Made by a program: the position numbers and the translations under genes. 64,000 bases of DNA from contig NZ_SOAM01000002.1 of the NCBI RefSeq assembly GCF_004364555.1, forward strand, positions 186,001 to 250,000. The letters run 5' to 3'. This document shows, one piece after another, positions 18,074 through 26,824 of the stretch (position 1 is the stretch's first letter; every line of letters starts with the position of its first letter). Source of the stretch: Amnibacterium kyonggiense (GTDB lineage Bacteria > Actinomycetota > Actinomycetes > Actinomycetales > Microbacteriaceae). A model generated the notes under the pieces. The model was not told the origin of the DNA. It searched no databases and saw only the letters and a list, made by a program, of their open reading frames with translations.

Positions 18074-18624
18074 GCGTCCTCACCACCCTCGTCGAGGACG
18101 TCCGTGCCGCCCGGCAGCGGGACCCCGCCGCGAAGTCCGACCTCGAGGTCGTGCTGACCTACCCGGGGATGCACGCGATCTGGGCGCACCGGCTCCACCA
18201 CCGGATGTGGCTGCGGGGGTGGCGGCTGCCGGCCCGGATCGTCTCGCAGCTCGTGCGGTCGTGGACCGGGGTGGAGATCCACCCCGGTGCCACGATCGGC
18301 CGCCGGTTCTTCATCGATCACGGCTCCGGCGTCGTGATCGGGGAGACGGCGGAGGTCGGCGACGACGTCACGCTCTTCCACGGGGTCACGCTCGGCGGCA
18401 CCGTCTGGCGCGCGGAGAAGCGGCACCCGACGGTCGGCGACCGCGTCATCGTGGGCGCCGGCGCGACGCTGCTCGGTGCGATCCGCATCGGCGCGGACAG
18501 CGTGGTGGGCGCCGGAGCGGTCGTCCTCCACGACGCGCCCGCGCACTCGCTCCTCGTCGGCGTTCCCGCGACGGCCCGGCCGCGGTCCCCGCTCGACGCG
18601 ACCGAGCACCACTGGGTGATCTGA
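18070..18624 (+). CDS. cysE: serine O-acetyltransferase
   Basis: A 184-residue short-form CysE that transfers acetyl from acetyl-CoA to L-serine. It has a helical N-terminal part (about 1-60), then a left-handed beta-helix of hexapeptide repeats ([50 protein letters not shown]) with the catalytic His in FIDHGSG and in LFHGVTLGG. The C-terminus ends WVI; the terminal isoleucine is what CysK binds in the cysteine synthase complex. Its GTG start overlaps the cysK stop, indicating coupled translation. Confidence 0.93.
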   Translation: MSVLTTLVEDVRAARQRDPAAKSDLEVVLTYPGMHAIWAHRLHHRMWLRGWRLPARIVSQLVRSWTGVEIHPGATIGRRFFIDHGSGVVIGETAEVGDDVTLFHGVTLGGTVWRAEKRHPTVGDRVIVGAGATLLGAIRIGADSVVGAGAVVLHDAPAHSLLVGVPATARPRSPLDATEHHWVI

Positions 18625-18633
18625 GCCGGTCGG

Positions 18634-19551
18634 CTACTCCTTCACGGCGCCGGACGCGCTGTTGGTGATCCGGCGCTGGAAGACGACGAAGAGCACGGCC
18701 ACCGGCACCGTCATCACGACCGCCGCGGCGAGGCGGACGGGGTACTGCGTGCCCGCACCGAGCTGCCCCGACGCGAGCGAGGCGACGCCCTTCGTGAGCG
18801 TGAACAGGTCCGGGTTCTGCGACGCGACGATGAAGTGCGACAGCTCGTTCCACGATCCCTGGAAGCTCAGGATGAAGATGGTCACGAGCGCGGGCCGCGC
18901 CATGGGCAGCACGACCGACCAGAACAGCCGGAGGGTCGAGGCGCCGTCGATGCGGGCCGCCTCCTCGACCGCCACGGGGATCGACTCGAAGAAGTTCTTC
19001 ATGATGAAGACGCCGGCCGCGTCGGCGACGAGCGGGATGATCAGCCCCGAGTACGCGTCGTACATGCCGAGCTGGTTGAGCACGAGGAACTTCGGGATCA
19101 GGAGCACGACGCCCGGGACGGCCATCACGCCGATGATGCCGGCGAAGATCACGCCGCGACCGGGGAAGCGCAGCCGTGCCAGCGCGTAACCGGCCGCCGA
19201 GTCGAAGAGCACCCGGCCGAGCGTCACGACGATCGTCACGACGGCGGAGTTCGCGAACCACCGCGGGAAGGCGGAGTTGAAGAACACCGTCTCGTAGGCC
19301 TGCGCGGTCCAGGTCGTCGGGATCAGGCTCAGCGGGTCCGCGGTCGCCTCGGCGTCCGTCTTGAAGGACGTCGCGATGTTGATGAGGAACGGGTAGATGT
19401 ACACGACCGCGAGCGCGATCAGGACCGCGTAGAGCAGAACCCGCCCGATCGGCGTTCGGCGGCGGCGCCCGGCGGGCGCGGACCGCGTCGACGGGGTCGC
19501 GGAGACCGGGGACGCCGTCGCGGTCGCTGTGGTGGAGGTCGTGGTGGTCAT
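18634..19551 (-). CDS. carbohydrate ABC transporter permease, MalG type
   Basis: A 305-residue permease with six membrane helices and an unusually Thr/Ser/Ala-rich N-terminal extension of about 35 residues. The EAA loop is EEAARIDGASTLRLFWSVVLP (consensus EAA---G---------I-LP). It forms the membrane channel with the MalF-type permease whose stop codon overlaps this ATG (TGATG). It is the last gene of the oligosaccharide uptake operon. No ATP-binding subunit is encoded nearby, so a shared MsiK-like ATPase is likely used. Confidence 0.9.
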   Translation of the reverse strand: MTTTTSTTATATASPVSATPSTRSAPAGRRRRTPIGRVLLYAVLIALAVVYIYPFLINIATSFKTDAEATADPLSLIPTTWTAQAYETVFFNSAFPRWFANSAVVTIVVTLGRVLFDSAAGYALARLRFPGRGVIFAGIIGVMAVPGVVLLIPKFLVLNQLGMYDAYSGLIIPLVADAAGVFIMKNFFESIPVAVEEAARIDGASTLRLFWSVVLPMARPALVTIFILSFQGSWNELSHFIVASQNPDLFTLTKGVASLASGQLGAGTQYPVRLAAAVVMTVPVAVLFVVFQRRITNSASGAVKE

Positions 19552-20738
19552 CAGAGGTCTCCTCCGCCGCCGCGTCGGTCAGCGACGCCGCCGGCGATCG
19601 CCGCGGCGGTGAGCGTGCGATCCGCGGTCCGGTACCGGCCGTCGTCGCCCGGGGTGAAGCCGTTCCGGCGCATGCGCCGCTTGGAGACGCCCCGCTCGCG
19701 CAGCACCCAGCGCTGGAAGAGGGTGAGCACGACGATGATCGCGAAGAGGACGAACGCGATCGCCGCCGCCTGACCCCACTGCTGGTTGATGAAGCCGGCC
19801 TGGTACGAGAGGTACGCCGGCGTCAGCGTCGTCTTCCCCGGGTCGCCCTTCGAGCCCGTGTAGACCTGGTCGAAGACCTGCCACGTGCCGATCAGCCCCA
19901 GCGTGAGCACGGTGAACAGGGTCGGCCGCAGCTGCGGCAGCGTGACGAGCCGGAAGCGCTGCCACGCGCTCGCGCCGTCGACCATCGCCGCCTCCTCCAC
20001 CTCCTGCGACAGGTTCTGCAGCGCGGCGATGAAGAGCAGCATGAACGTGCCCGAGGTCGTGAACACGGCGAGCGAGATGATGATCAGCATCCCGACGGAG
20101 GGCCCCGCCAGCCAGTCCCACCAGGTGATGCCGAGGAAGCCGCCGTTCGCGAGGAACGCGGGCGGGCTCTGCACGCCGACCAGGCCGAGCAGGTCGTGCA
20201 GCACCCCGTCGGCGTCCGCCGGCCAGTTGGGGCCCTTGATCCCGATCAGGCCGAGCAGCGCGTTCACCGCGCCGCTCGGGTTGAACAGGAAGAACCACAG
20301 CACGGTGATGGCGACCGAGCTCGTCACGGACGGGAAGTAGAACGCGGTCCGGAAGAAGCCCCGGCCGCGGAGGATCCGCGTGTTCACGAGGGACGCGAGG
20401 GCCAGCGCGAGCACCGTCTGCAGCGGGACCACGAGCAGGACGTACCAGAGGTTGTTCCGGAGCGACGTGCCGAAATCCGACTCCGCCAGGCCGCCGCCGG
20501 ACGTGATCGCGGCGTAGTTCTTCAGCCCGACGAAGTCGACCCCCGCCGAGAAGGGCGACCCGCGGCCACCCCAGTCGCTGACGCTGACCCAGAGCGCCAT
20601 GAGGATCGGGACCACGAGGAAGACGACGAGGAGGATCACCGCGGGTGCGGTGAACAGGAGCCCCGCCGCGGTCTGCCCGCGGCGGATCCCCGCTCCGTGC
20701 GGCCGTCGGCCGCCCGTCCGGACGGTGGCGCTCGTCAT
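19551..20738 (-). CDS. carbohydrate ABC transporter permease, MalF type
   Basis: A 395-residue permease. Hydrophobic helices start at about residue 23; the EAA loop is EEAAMVDGASAWQRFRLVTLP. An insertion between helices (about 170-215) and a charged C-terminal tail of about 50 residues make it longer than the usual 300-320 residues. It works with the downstream MalG-type permease and the upstream lipoprotein. The ATG at 20738 has GAGGAGG 7 bases upstream. Confidence 0.9.
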   Translation of the reverse strand: MTSATVRTGGRRPHGAGIRRGQTAAGLLFTAPAVILLVVFLVVPILMALWVSVSDWGGRGSPFSAGVDFVGLKNYAAITSGGGLAESDFGTSLRNNLWYVLLVVPLQTVLALALASLVNTRILRGRGFFRTAFYFPSVTSSVAITVLWFFLFNPSGAVNALLGLIGIKGPNWPADADGVLHDLLGLVGVQSPPAFLANGGFLGITWWDWLAGPSVGMLIIISLAVFTTSGTFMLLFIAALQNLSQEVEEAAMVDGASAWQRFRLVTLPQLRPTLFTVLTLGLIGTWQVFDQVYTGSKGDPGKTTLTPAYLSYQAGFINQQWGQAAAIAFVLFAIIVVLTLFQRWVLRERGVSKRRMRRNGFTPGDDGRYRTADRTLTAAAIAGGVADRRGGGGDL

Positions 20739-20770
20739 CGTGTGCCTCCTCGTGGTCCCGGCGCCCGGTG

Positions 20771-22024
20771 TCAGCCCTGGAGGGCGGACAGGTTCTTCTG
20801 CGTGGTGGCGAGGAGCGAGCCGATGTCCGCGGTCTTCAGGCTCGCGAGCTTCGAGTTCAGGTCGGTGACCACGTCGGTCGAGCCGACCGCGGTGGGCACG
20901 CCCTTGGCGAAGGCGGCGCTGTCGATGAAGGCCGAGTAGTCGGGGTACTCCTGCTTCCAGCCGTCGGCGGCGGACTCGATGGAGGGCATCGGGCCGAACG
21001 CCTTCGCGAAGGCGAGCTGGTCGTCGCTCGAGGTGAGCTGCTCGACGAGCTTCACGGCTGCGGCCTGGTTCGGGCTGTCGGCGGCGATGCCCCAGCAGTT
21101 CGTGAACTGCAGCGTGCCCTTGCCGGCGGGGCCGGCGGGCAGCGGGACGACCTTGTAGTCGATGCCCGGGTAGTCGGACTTCATCGCACCGGTGATCCAG
21201 TTGCCCTCGATGGTCATCGCGGCGAGCTGCTTGCCGAAGGCCTCGCCGCCCCAGCCGGCGCCGACGTCCTTCGTGAACTTCCACCAGCCGCTCTTCAGGC
21301 CGTCCTGCACGTAGGTCAGCGCCTGCTTGTTCGCGGCGCTGTCCGCCGTGGCCTTCGTGCTGGTGTCGTTCATGAGGTTGCCGCCGGCCTCCGTCATGAA
21401 GGCGCCGAGGCGCTGGTACTCGTTGCTCGTGACGAGCCCGGTGACCTTGCCCTTCGTGAGCTTCTGCGCCACCGTCTTCAGCTGGTCCCAGGTGGTCGGT
21501 ACGTCGGAGTCCTTCAGCCCGGCCGCGTCCCAGAGCTTCGTGTTGATCTCGAGCGCGAGCGTCGAGAAGTCCTTCGGGGCGCAGTAGAACTTGTTCTCGT
21601 AGGTGAAGCTCTTCACGAGGGCCGGGTAGTAGTCGCCCTTGTTCTTCAGCCGGTCGCCGTAGGCGAGCAGGCTGCCCTGCTTCGCGTAGTTCGCGAAGGT
21701 GTCCGCGCCGAGGTAGAAGACGTCGGCGGGCTTGCCGGACGCGAAGCCCTGGGAGAGCTGCTGGTTCAGGTCGCTCGCCGCCTGCACGGTCGCCTTCGTG
21801 CCGGAGGACTTCGACCAGTCCGCCACCTGCTGCTTCACGGCCGCGGTCTCGGCGTCGCCCGAGGAGCCGATGAGCACGGTCAGCGCGCCCTTGCCCGACG
21901 TGAGGCCGCCGGAGGCGGAGCCGGACGGCGAGGAGCCGCCGAAGCCGGAGCCGCACGCGGTGAGTGCCAGGACGCCCGCGGCGGCCACGAGGCCTGCTGC
22001 GAGTCGGGGGATGCGTCGTTGCAT
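20771..22024 (-). CDS. carbohydrate ABC transporter substrate-binding lipoprotein
   Basis: A 417-residue extracellular solute-binding protein of cluster 1. The signal peptide ends in lipobox LTAC (cysteine about residue 24), followed by a Ser/Gly-rich linker. The mature part has two lobes with family segments SQGFASGKPADVFYLG, LYGDRLKNKGDYYP, FYCAPKDFSTLALEINTKLW and FTNCWGIAADSPNQAAAVKLVEQL. It captures an oligosaccharide for the two permeases downstream. The neighbouring glucosidase-like gene suggests an alpha-glucan or related oligosaccharide. Preceded by GAGAGG. Confidence 0.9.
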   Translation of the reverse strand: MQRRIPRLAAGLVAAAGVLALTACGSGFGGSSPSGSASGGLTSGKGALTVLIGSSGDAETAAVKQQVADWSKSSGTKATVQAASDLNQQLSQGFASGKPADVFYLGADTFANYAKQGSLLAYGDRLKNKGDYYPALVKSFTYENKFYCAPKDFSTLALEINTKLWDAAGLKDSDVPTTWDQLKTVAQKLTKGKVTGLVTSNEYQRLGAFMTEAGGNLMNDTSTKATADSAANKQALTYVQDGLKSGWWKFTKDVGAGWGGEAFGKQLAAMTIEGNWITGAMKSDYPGIDYKVVPLPAGPAGKGTLQFTNCWGIAADSPNQAAAVKLVEQLTSSDDQLAFAKAFGPMPSIESAADGWKQEYPDYSAFIDSAAFAKGVPTAVGSTDVVTDLNSKLASLKTADIGSLLATTQKNLSALQG

Positions 22025-22049
22025 GGTGTGGTGCCTCTCGTGGTGGTGG

Positions 22050-23963
22050 TCAGCCCGCGGTGTCGGGCGACCCGGTCGGTGCGGGGATGCGCCCCCGCTG
22101 CGCGGATCCGCCGACGGCGTCGCGAACGACGACCGCCGCTGCGGCGGACCAGGCCTGGGGCCGGCACGCGGCCGGATAGGGGACGGGGGAGCCCGCCGCG
22201 GCGGGGTCGCCGCCGTGCAGCTCGGGCATCCGCCACGCGAACGCGCGCGCCGCGGCGAGCAGGCCGGTCGCGAGCCGCTCCGCCTCCGCCGGGAACCCGG
22301 CGCGCAGCAGCCCGTGGACCGCGATGGCGGTGTCGTGGGCCCAGACGCTGCCGCCGTGGTAGCTGAGGGGCCAGTAGCCGGCCGAGTCCGACGCCAGGGT
22401 GCGGAGCCCGAGCCCCGAGTCGAGGCGGGGGTCGACGAGCAGGGCGGCGACCCGGCGCTCGTCCTCCGCGTCGAGGATCCCGGTGCCGAGCAGGTGCCCG
22501 ATGTTGCTCGTGAGCGAGTCGACGCGGTGGCCGTCGGCGTCGAGGGCGATGGCCGGGAAGCCGCCGTCCGCGCCGTCGACCCAGAAGGCGTCCCGGAACC
22601 GGGCCTTCAGCGCCGCGGCCCACGTCCGCCACTCGGCGGCCCCGTCCGGGTCGCCGAAGGCCTGCAGCAGCACGACCGCGGCGAGGGCCGCCTCGTGGGC
22701 GTAGCCCTGGACCTCGCAGAGGGCGATCGGCCCCGTCGCGAGGCGCCCGTCGTGCCACTGGACGCTGTCGCCGGAGTCCTTCCAGCCCTGGTTCGCGAGG
22801 CCGTGCCCGGACGCGTCGTGGTAGCTCAGGAAGCCGTCCGCGGGCACCGCGTCGCGCAGCCAGCCGAGCGCGGCGCGGAGCGCCGGCAGCAGCCCCGCGA
22901 CCTCCTCGTCGCGCAGCCCCGCTCGCCAGGCGTCGTGGAGCAGCAGGATCCACAGCGGGGTCGCGTCGATCGTGCCGTAGTACCGGGGCGGGAGGACCGC
23001 CCCGTCGGACAGCGCGTTCTCGCCGCGGCGGAGCTCGTGGAGGACGCCGCCGGGGCGCTCGCCGCTCGCGTCGTCGGTCGTGGTGCCCTGCAGCGCGGCG
23101 AGCACCCGCAGGGTGCCGAGCGCGATCCGGGTGTCGAGCGGCAGCAGCATCCGGGCCGCCCAGATCGAGTCGCGGCCGAAGAGGGTGAGGAACCACGGGG
23201 CGCCGGCGGCGAGGAAGACCTCGCCCGGCGCGCTCGGGAGGACCAGCTGCAGGGCCTCGAGGTCGCCGAGCGCCCGCGTCGTCCACGCGTCGAGGTCCGG
23301 CACCCCGGTCGGGGCGGTCGCGAGCGCGATCGGCGCGGCGGGCGCCGCGACCACGGCGGCCGCATCCTGCGCGGTCACGGTCCAGGACGCGCTCGCCGTC
23401 CCGTGCGAATCCACGTGCGCGCGCCACTCGAGGAGGAGCGCGTCGCCGTCGCGCCGTGCTTCGAAGCCGTCCGTGCGCAGCTCGGCGGTCACCGAGCCGG
23501 CGCCCCAGGTCGCGCGGTCGCCGTCGACGGCCGGGACGGCGGGGTCCTGCGCGCCGCCGGCCTTCACGAGCGGCATCGGCGCGAGGTCGGACGCGATGCG
23601 TACCGCGATCACCGCGTCGACCGGCACGTCGCGGCCCGAGCGCACCGTCAGCACCTCGCGCATGCCGTCGGGGGAGACCGTCCGCACGCGGTCGAGCCGC
23701 ACGCGCGGGTCGGCGCCCTGCTCGGCGTCGAGGCCCCGGAGCAGCGCCGTGAACGCGACCTCGGAGGCGGAGGACGGCGAGGTCCTGACGGGCTCGATCG
23801 TGCTGCCTTCGACCGCGACGTCGAGCCGGCTCACCACGCGCACGTCCGACACGAAGAGGCCGTCGACGGGTGCCGCCATCGTCCCGTCCGCACGGCTCCA
23901 CGCCTGCGCCGGGGCGGCCAGCACGACCTCCGCGTCGTGCAGGAACGGTTGCCTCATCGCCAC
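22050..23963 (-). CDS. glycogen-debranching-type glycoside hydrolase (amylo-alpha-1,6-glucosidase/MGH1-like)
   Basis: A 637-residue protein. Residues about 1-200 are the glycogen-debranching N-terminal beta domain (DGLFVSDVRVVSRLDV). Residues about 240-600 form an (alpha/alpha)6 barrel with APWFLTLFGRDSIWAARMLLP, RYYGTIDATPLWI, SYHDASGHGLANQGWKDS and YWPLSYHGGSVWAHDTAIAVHG, the last carrying the probable general base. No signal peptide is seen, so it acts on imported sugar in the cytoplasm. It is the first gene of the uptake operon. GTG 23963 lies 6 bases after TAGTCT, and a LacI-type palindrome covers the -35. Confidence 0.85.
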   Translation of the reverse strand: MAMRQPFLHDAEVVLAAPAQAWSRADGTMAAPVDGLFVSDVRVVSRLDVAVEGSTIEPVRTSPSSASEVAFTALLRGLDAEQGADPRVRLDRVRTVSPDGMREVLTVRSGRDVPVDAVIAVRIASDLAPMPLVKAGGAQDPAVPAVDGDRATWGAGSVTAELRTDGFEARRDGDALLLEWRAHVDSHGTASASWTVTAQDAAAVVAAPAAPIALATAPTGVPDLDAWTTRALGDLEALQLVLPSAPGEVFLAAGAPWFLTLFGRDSIWAARMLLPLDTRIALGTLRVLAALQGTTTDDASGERPGGVLHELRRGENALSDGAVLPPRYYGTIDATPLWILLLHDAWRAGLRDEEVAGLLPALRAALGWLRDAVPADGFLSYHDASGHGLANQGWKDSGDSVQWHDGRLATGPIALCEVQGYAHEAALAAVVLLQAFGDPDGAAEWRTWAAALKARFRDAFWVDGADGGFPAIALDADGHRVDSLTSNIGHLLGTGILDAEDERRVAALLVDPRLDSGLGLRTLASDSAGYWPLSYHGGSVWAHDTAIAVHGLLRAGFPAEAERLATGLLAAARAFAWRMPELHGGDPAAAGSPVPYPAACRPQAWSAAAAVVVRDAVGGSAQRGRIPAPTGSPDTAG

Positions 23964-23969
23964 GCGGCG

Positions 23970-23998
23970 AGACTAGGCGCTGGAGTTTGATCGATCAA
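23970..23998 (-). promoter_or_regulatory. promoter of the oligosaccharide uptake operon
   Basis: On the minus strand TTGATC (23993-23998), a 17-base spacer and TAGTCT (23970-23975), then 6 bases to GTG 23963. This is one of the best -35/-10 pairs in the window and predicts a leaderless transcript. Confidence 0.65.
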
Positions 23999-23999
23999 A
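23986..23999. promoter_or_regulatory. LacI-family operator palindrome
   Basis: TTTGATCGATCAAA is a perfect 14-bp palindrome with a central CG, as expected for LacI-family sites. It overlaps the -35 and spacer of the uptake operon and lies 68 bases upstream of the divergent lacI-type gene. It is the only AT-rich palindrome in the intergenic region. Confidence 0.75.
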
Positions 24000-24027
24000 T
24001 GCTCGCCCGGCGATTCCCAGCCTCCTC

Positions 24028-24033
24028 TACGAT
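24028..24033 (+). promoter_or_regulatory. -10 element TACGAT for the LacI-type gene
   Basis: TACGAT lies 33 bases before GTG 24067, which is preceded by GAGGAGGAG, so this transcript has a leader with a ribosome binding site. Confidence 0.4.
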
Positions 24034-24066
24034 TCGGACGGGGACTCCAGGTCCGAGGAGGAGCGC

Positions 24067-25041
24067 GTGCGACGTCTGCCGACCGTCAGCGACGTGGCCG
24101 AGGCGGCCCGCGTCTCGCGCCAGACCGTCTCGAACGTGCTGAACACCCCGGAGATCGTGCGCCCGGAGACCCGGGAGCGGGTCGAGGTCGCGATCCGCCG
24201 GCTCGGCTACCGGCCGCACGCGTCCGCGCGCCGGCTGCGGACGCGGGTGAGCGCGACGATCGGCGTGCGGCTCGACCCCGGTACCGACGGGATGTCCGGG
24301 GCGCTCCTCGACCGCTTCCTCCACTCGCTCGTCGAGCAGGCCGACGCGGCCGGCCTCCGGGTCCTCCTGTACACCGCGGCCGACGAGGACGCCGAGATCC
24401 GCACGGTCGAGCGCCTGCTCGACGGAGCGGACGTCGACGCCTTCGTCCTCACGTCCACGCACTACGGCGACCGCCGGATCCCGTGGCTCATCGAGCACGA
24501 CGTCCGCTTCGTCACCTTCGGGCGGCCGTGGGGCGAGCACGACATGACCGACCGCTCGCACCGCTGGGTCGACGTCGACGGCAACGCCGGCCTGCGGGAG
24601 GCGACGACGTCGTTGCTCGCGCGGGGCCTCCGCCGGATCGCGTTCCTCGGCTGGCCGGAGGGGTCGGGCACCGGCGACGACCGGCGGGCCGGATGGCGGG
24701 CGGCCATGACCGAGGCCGGCACGGCGCCCGAGGTCCTCGACGAGCTCGACCTCGGCGTCGAGGAGGACCCGCACGACCTCGGCGTCGGCGGCAGCGCGGT
24801 CGCCGAGCTGGCACCTGCGGGCGTGGTCTGCGCGAGCGACTCGCTCGCCCTCGCCGCGCGGCTGGCGCTCGGACCGGACGTCCCCGTGATCGGCTACGAC
24901 GACACCCCGGTGGCGAGGGCCCTCGGCTTCGCGAGCGTCGCGCAGCCGCTCGAGGGCGTGGCGCAGGCGGTGCTGGAGCTCCTCCGGTCCGACGAGGGCC
25001 CGCACCACCGGCTGCTCGCGCCGGCGCTGGTCGAGCGCTGA
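24067..25041 (+). CDS. LacI-family transcriptional regulator
   Basis: A 324-residue repressor. The helix-turn-helix is at residues 5-25 (TVSDVAEAARVSRQTVSNVL), with the hinge region at about 45-60, followed by a periplasmic-binding-protein-like domain (ATIGVRLD; FGRPWG; the effector-domain end VIGYDDTPVARALG, SVAQPLEGVAQ). It is transcribed divergently from the glucosidase/ABC operon and most likely represses it through the palindrome at 23986-23999, with release by an imported sugar. Whether it also autoregulates is unclear. GTG start with GAGGAGG upstream. Confidence 0.9.
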   Translation: MRRLPTVSDVAEAARVSRQTVSNVLNTPEIVRPETRERVEVAIRRLGYRPHASARRLRTRVSATIGVRLDPGTDGMSGALLDRFLHSLVEQADAAGLRVLLYTAADEDAEIRTVERLLDGADVDAFVLTSTHYGDRRIPWLIEHDVRFVTFGRPWGEHDMTDRSHRWVDVDGNAGLREATTSLLARGLRRIAFLGWPEGSGTGDDRRAGWRAAMTEAGTAPEVLDELDLGVEEDPHDLGVGGSAVAELAPAGVVCASDSLALAARLALGPDVPVIGYDDTPVARALGFASVAQPLEGVAQAVLELLRSDEGPHHRLLAPALVER

Positions 25042-25054
25042 ACCGGGCGTCGCC

Positions 25055-25060
25055 TACCGT
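25055..25060 (+). promoter_or_regulatory. -10 element TACCGT, leaderless
   Basis: TACCGT ends 7 bases before GTG 25068; no ribosome binding site precedes that start. Confidence 0.45.
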
Positions 25061-25067
25061 TGCTGCG

Positions 25068-25505
25068 GTGACGATGTACTCGCCCGCCGCGGAGCGGGAG
25101 CGCCGGCGCACGCGCCGCGTCCGGCTCGTGGTCATCGGCGCGCTCGCCGTCGTGTTCGTCGGCGCCGCGCTGCTCTGGCCTCGGCCGACCCCGGGCGCCC
25201 TCACGGTGGCGACGGGGGAGCGGGTCGCCCCGGCGGGCGTGCTGCAGGGCGAGCTGAGCGCCGACCGCTCCGGCGAGCAGGTCTGCTACAGCGTCGCGAC
25301 GAGCACCGGCACCGCGGTGCTCCGCTTCGTGCCCGGGTGGAGCGCCGATGAGCGGCTCGGCCTGCGCGACGCCGCCGGCGGCGTGGTCGCGCAGCCGGGC
25401 GACGTCGTGCGCGTCCTCGGTGACCCCGGCCCGGTCGGCTCGGTCGCGGGCTGCGCCGAGCGCGGCCGCACGTGGACGGTCACGAGCGTCCAGATCCGCT
25501 CCTGA
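25068..25505 (+). CDS. single-pass membrane protein of unknown function
   Basis: A 145-residue protein with an Arg-rich cytoplasmic N-terminus (about residues 8-18), one membrane helix (about 19-37) and an extracytoplasmic beta-rich domain of about 105 residues. That domain has two cysteines (VCYSVAT and VAGCAER) that could form a disulfide, and a segment AGGVVAQPGDVVRVLGDPG resembling a small OB/SH3-like barrel. No family is recognised. GTG 25068 fits the leaderless spacing; ATG 25074 is an alternative start. It abuts the convergent chaB-like gene with no gap. Confidence 0.65.
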   Translation: MTMYSPAAERERRRTRRVRLVVIGALAVVFVGAALLWPRPTPGALTVATGERVAPAGVLQGELSADRSGEQVCYSVATSTGTAVLRFVPGWSADERLGLRDAAGGVVAQPGDVVRVLGDPGPVGSVAGCAERGRTWTVTSVQIRS

Positions 25506-25904
25506 TCAGCGCTCCCGCGCCTTCCGGGTCGCGCGGTCGTTGGCCTTGCCGATCGCGTCGACCAGCTCGTCCTTCGTCATGGTCGAGCGGCCGTGGACGT
25601 CGAGCTCCCGGGCCACATCCAGCAGGTGCTCCTTGGACGCGTTCGCGTCCACGCCCCCCTTCGTCGGGTGCGCCCCCGGTCCGGACTGCGCCGCGCCCGC
25701 GTCCGACGGGCCCTGCTCGTCCTTCGGCTCCCAGTGGTCGCCGACCTTCTCGTACGAGTGCTTCAGCGCCGCGAACGCGGTGCGGTGCGCGCGCTCGCCG
25801 TCGCCGTACTGCTCCTCCGCCGAGTCGAGCGTGTCGCCGTAGATCGCCTGCGCGTGCTCGTCCGAGCGCTGCAGCGTGGACGGCAGATCCTTCTTCGCGG
25901 GCAT
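25506..25904 (-). CDS. ChaB-like protein with C-terminal Rho-N/SAP-like motif
   Basis: A 132-residue protein. Residues 1-62 are a ChaB domain (MPAKKDLPSTLQRS, QAIYGDTLDSAEEQYGD, RAHRTAFAALKHSYEK). A Gly/Ser-rich linker follows, and residues about 90-120 form a helix-extended loop-helix motif (LLDVARELDVHGRSTMTKDEL) like the SAP/Rho-N nucleic-acid-binding fold. ChaB was named for cation-transport regulation in Escherichia coli, but this fusion in actinobacteria has no known role; DNA or RNA binding is inferred. A GGAGGGACCCC sequence precedes ATG 25904. Confidence 0.8.
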   Translation of the reverse strand: MPAKKDLPSTLQRSDEHAQAIYGDTLDSAEEQYGDGERAHRTAFAALKHSYEKVGDHWEPKDEQGPSDAGAAQSGPGAHPTKGGVDANASKEHLLDVARELDVHGRSTMTKDELVDAIGKANDRATRKARER

Positions 25905-25938
25905 GGGGTCCCTCCTCGATCGGCGCCGACGGTAGCGC

Positions 25939-26781
25939 TCAGCCCTGGGCGTCGCGCCAGGAGCGGCTGGGACTCCAGCCGAGCTCGCGGCGCGCCTTGT
26001 CGATGGACAGCAGGGTGCCCGTGCCCTCGACGGGACGCCGGAAGGGCACCCCCGGGAACTCGGCGGCGGCGAGCTCGGCGCTCGGCGTCCGCATGACTGT
26101 GTCCGCGTTCGCGATGATGTAGCGCTCGAAGCCGGGACCCCGCACCTCGAGCGCGAGGCGGATCGCGTCGGCGGCGTCGCGGGCGTCGATGTAGCCCCAC
26201 GCGTTCCAGCGGCGCACGGCCGGGTCGTCCTGCCACGCCTCGAAGCCGGCGTAGTCCTCCTCGACCATCACGTTGGAGAAGCGCATCGCGGTGATCGACA
26301 GCGCCGGGTCCCAGCGGCAGAAGGTGAGCGCCATCTGCTCCTCGAGGAGCTTGCCCATCGAGTAGGTCGAGTTCGGCAGCGTCACCTCCTCGTCGACGGG
26401 GAAGTACTCGGGCGGCACCGTCATCGGCAGGCCCAGCAGCGTCTCGCTCGACGCGGTCACGATGCGCCGGACACCGGCCCGCCTGGCGGCCTGGAACACG
26501 TGGTGCGTCCCGAGCACGTTGTTCTCGAACGTCGCGACGTCCGGCCGGATGCCGGGGGCCGGGATCGCGGCGAGGTGGACGATCGCGTCGACGCCCTCGT
26601 GGAGGTCCTCCACCCCCGCGACCGCGTCGAGGACCTCGCCCGCGTCGGTGAGGTCGACCGGGACGCCCTCCCCGCGGCGGGCCGCCTTGTCGAACACGAC
26701 GACGGTGTGGTCCGCGGCGCGGAGGGACTCGACGACGACCGCGCCGAGCTTGCCGCTGCCGCCGGTGACGATGATGCGCAT
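25939..26781 (-). CDS. NAD-dependent epimerase/dehydratase (extended SDR)
   Basis: A 280-residue Rossmann protein. The N-terminal TGGSGKLG (residues 6-13) is the nucleotide loop; FDKAAR follows beta2; IVHLAAIPAPG follows beta4. The catalytic pair is YSMGK (Tyr and Lys, about 164-168) with Ser in TASSETLLG. The end has the LGWSPSRSWRD substrate domain typical of sugar-nucleotide epimerase relatives. The actual sugar substrate is unknown. It is divergent from the NnrE-type epimerase, sharing a 43-base promoter region. Confidence 0.8.
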   Translation of the reverse strand: MRIIVTGGSGKLGAVVVESLRAADHTVVVFDKAARRGEGVPVDLTDAGEVLDAVAGVEDLHEGVDAIVHLAAIPAPGIRPDVATFENNVLGTHHVFQAARRAGVRRIVTASSETLLGLPMTVPPEYFPVDEEVTLPNSTYSMGKLLEEQMALTFCRWDPALSITAMRFSNVMVEEDYAGFEAWQDDPAVRRWNAWGYIDARDAADAIRLALEVRGPGFERYIIANADTVMRTPSAELAAAEFPGVPFRRPVEGTGTLLSIDKARRELGWSPSRSWRDAQG

Positions 26782-26824
26782 GAGGGAGATGGTGCTCCAC
26801 GCCGCCTCCGAGGAGCATGACGGC

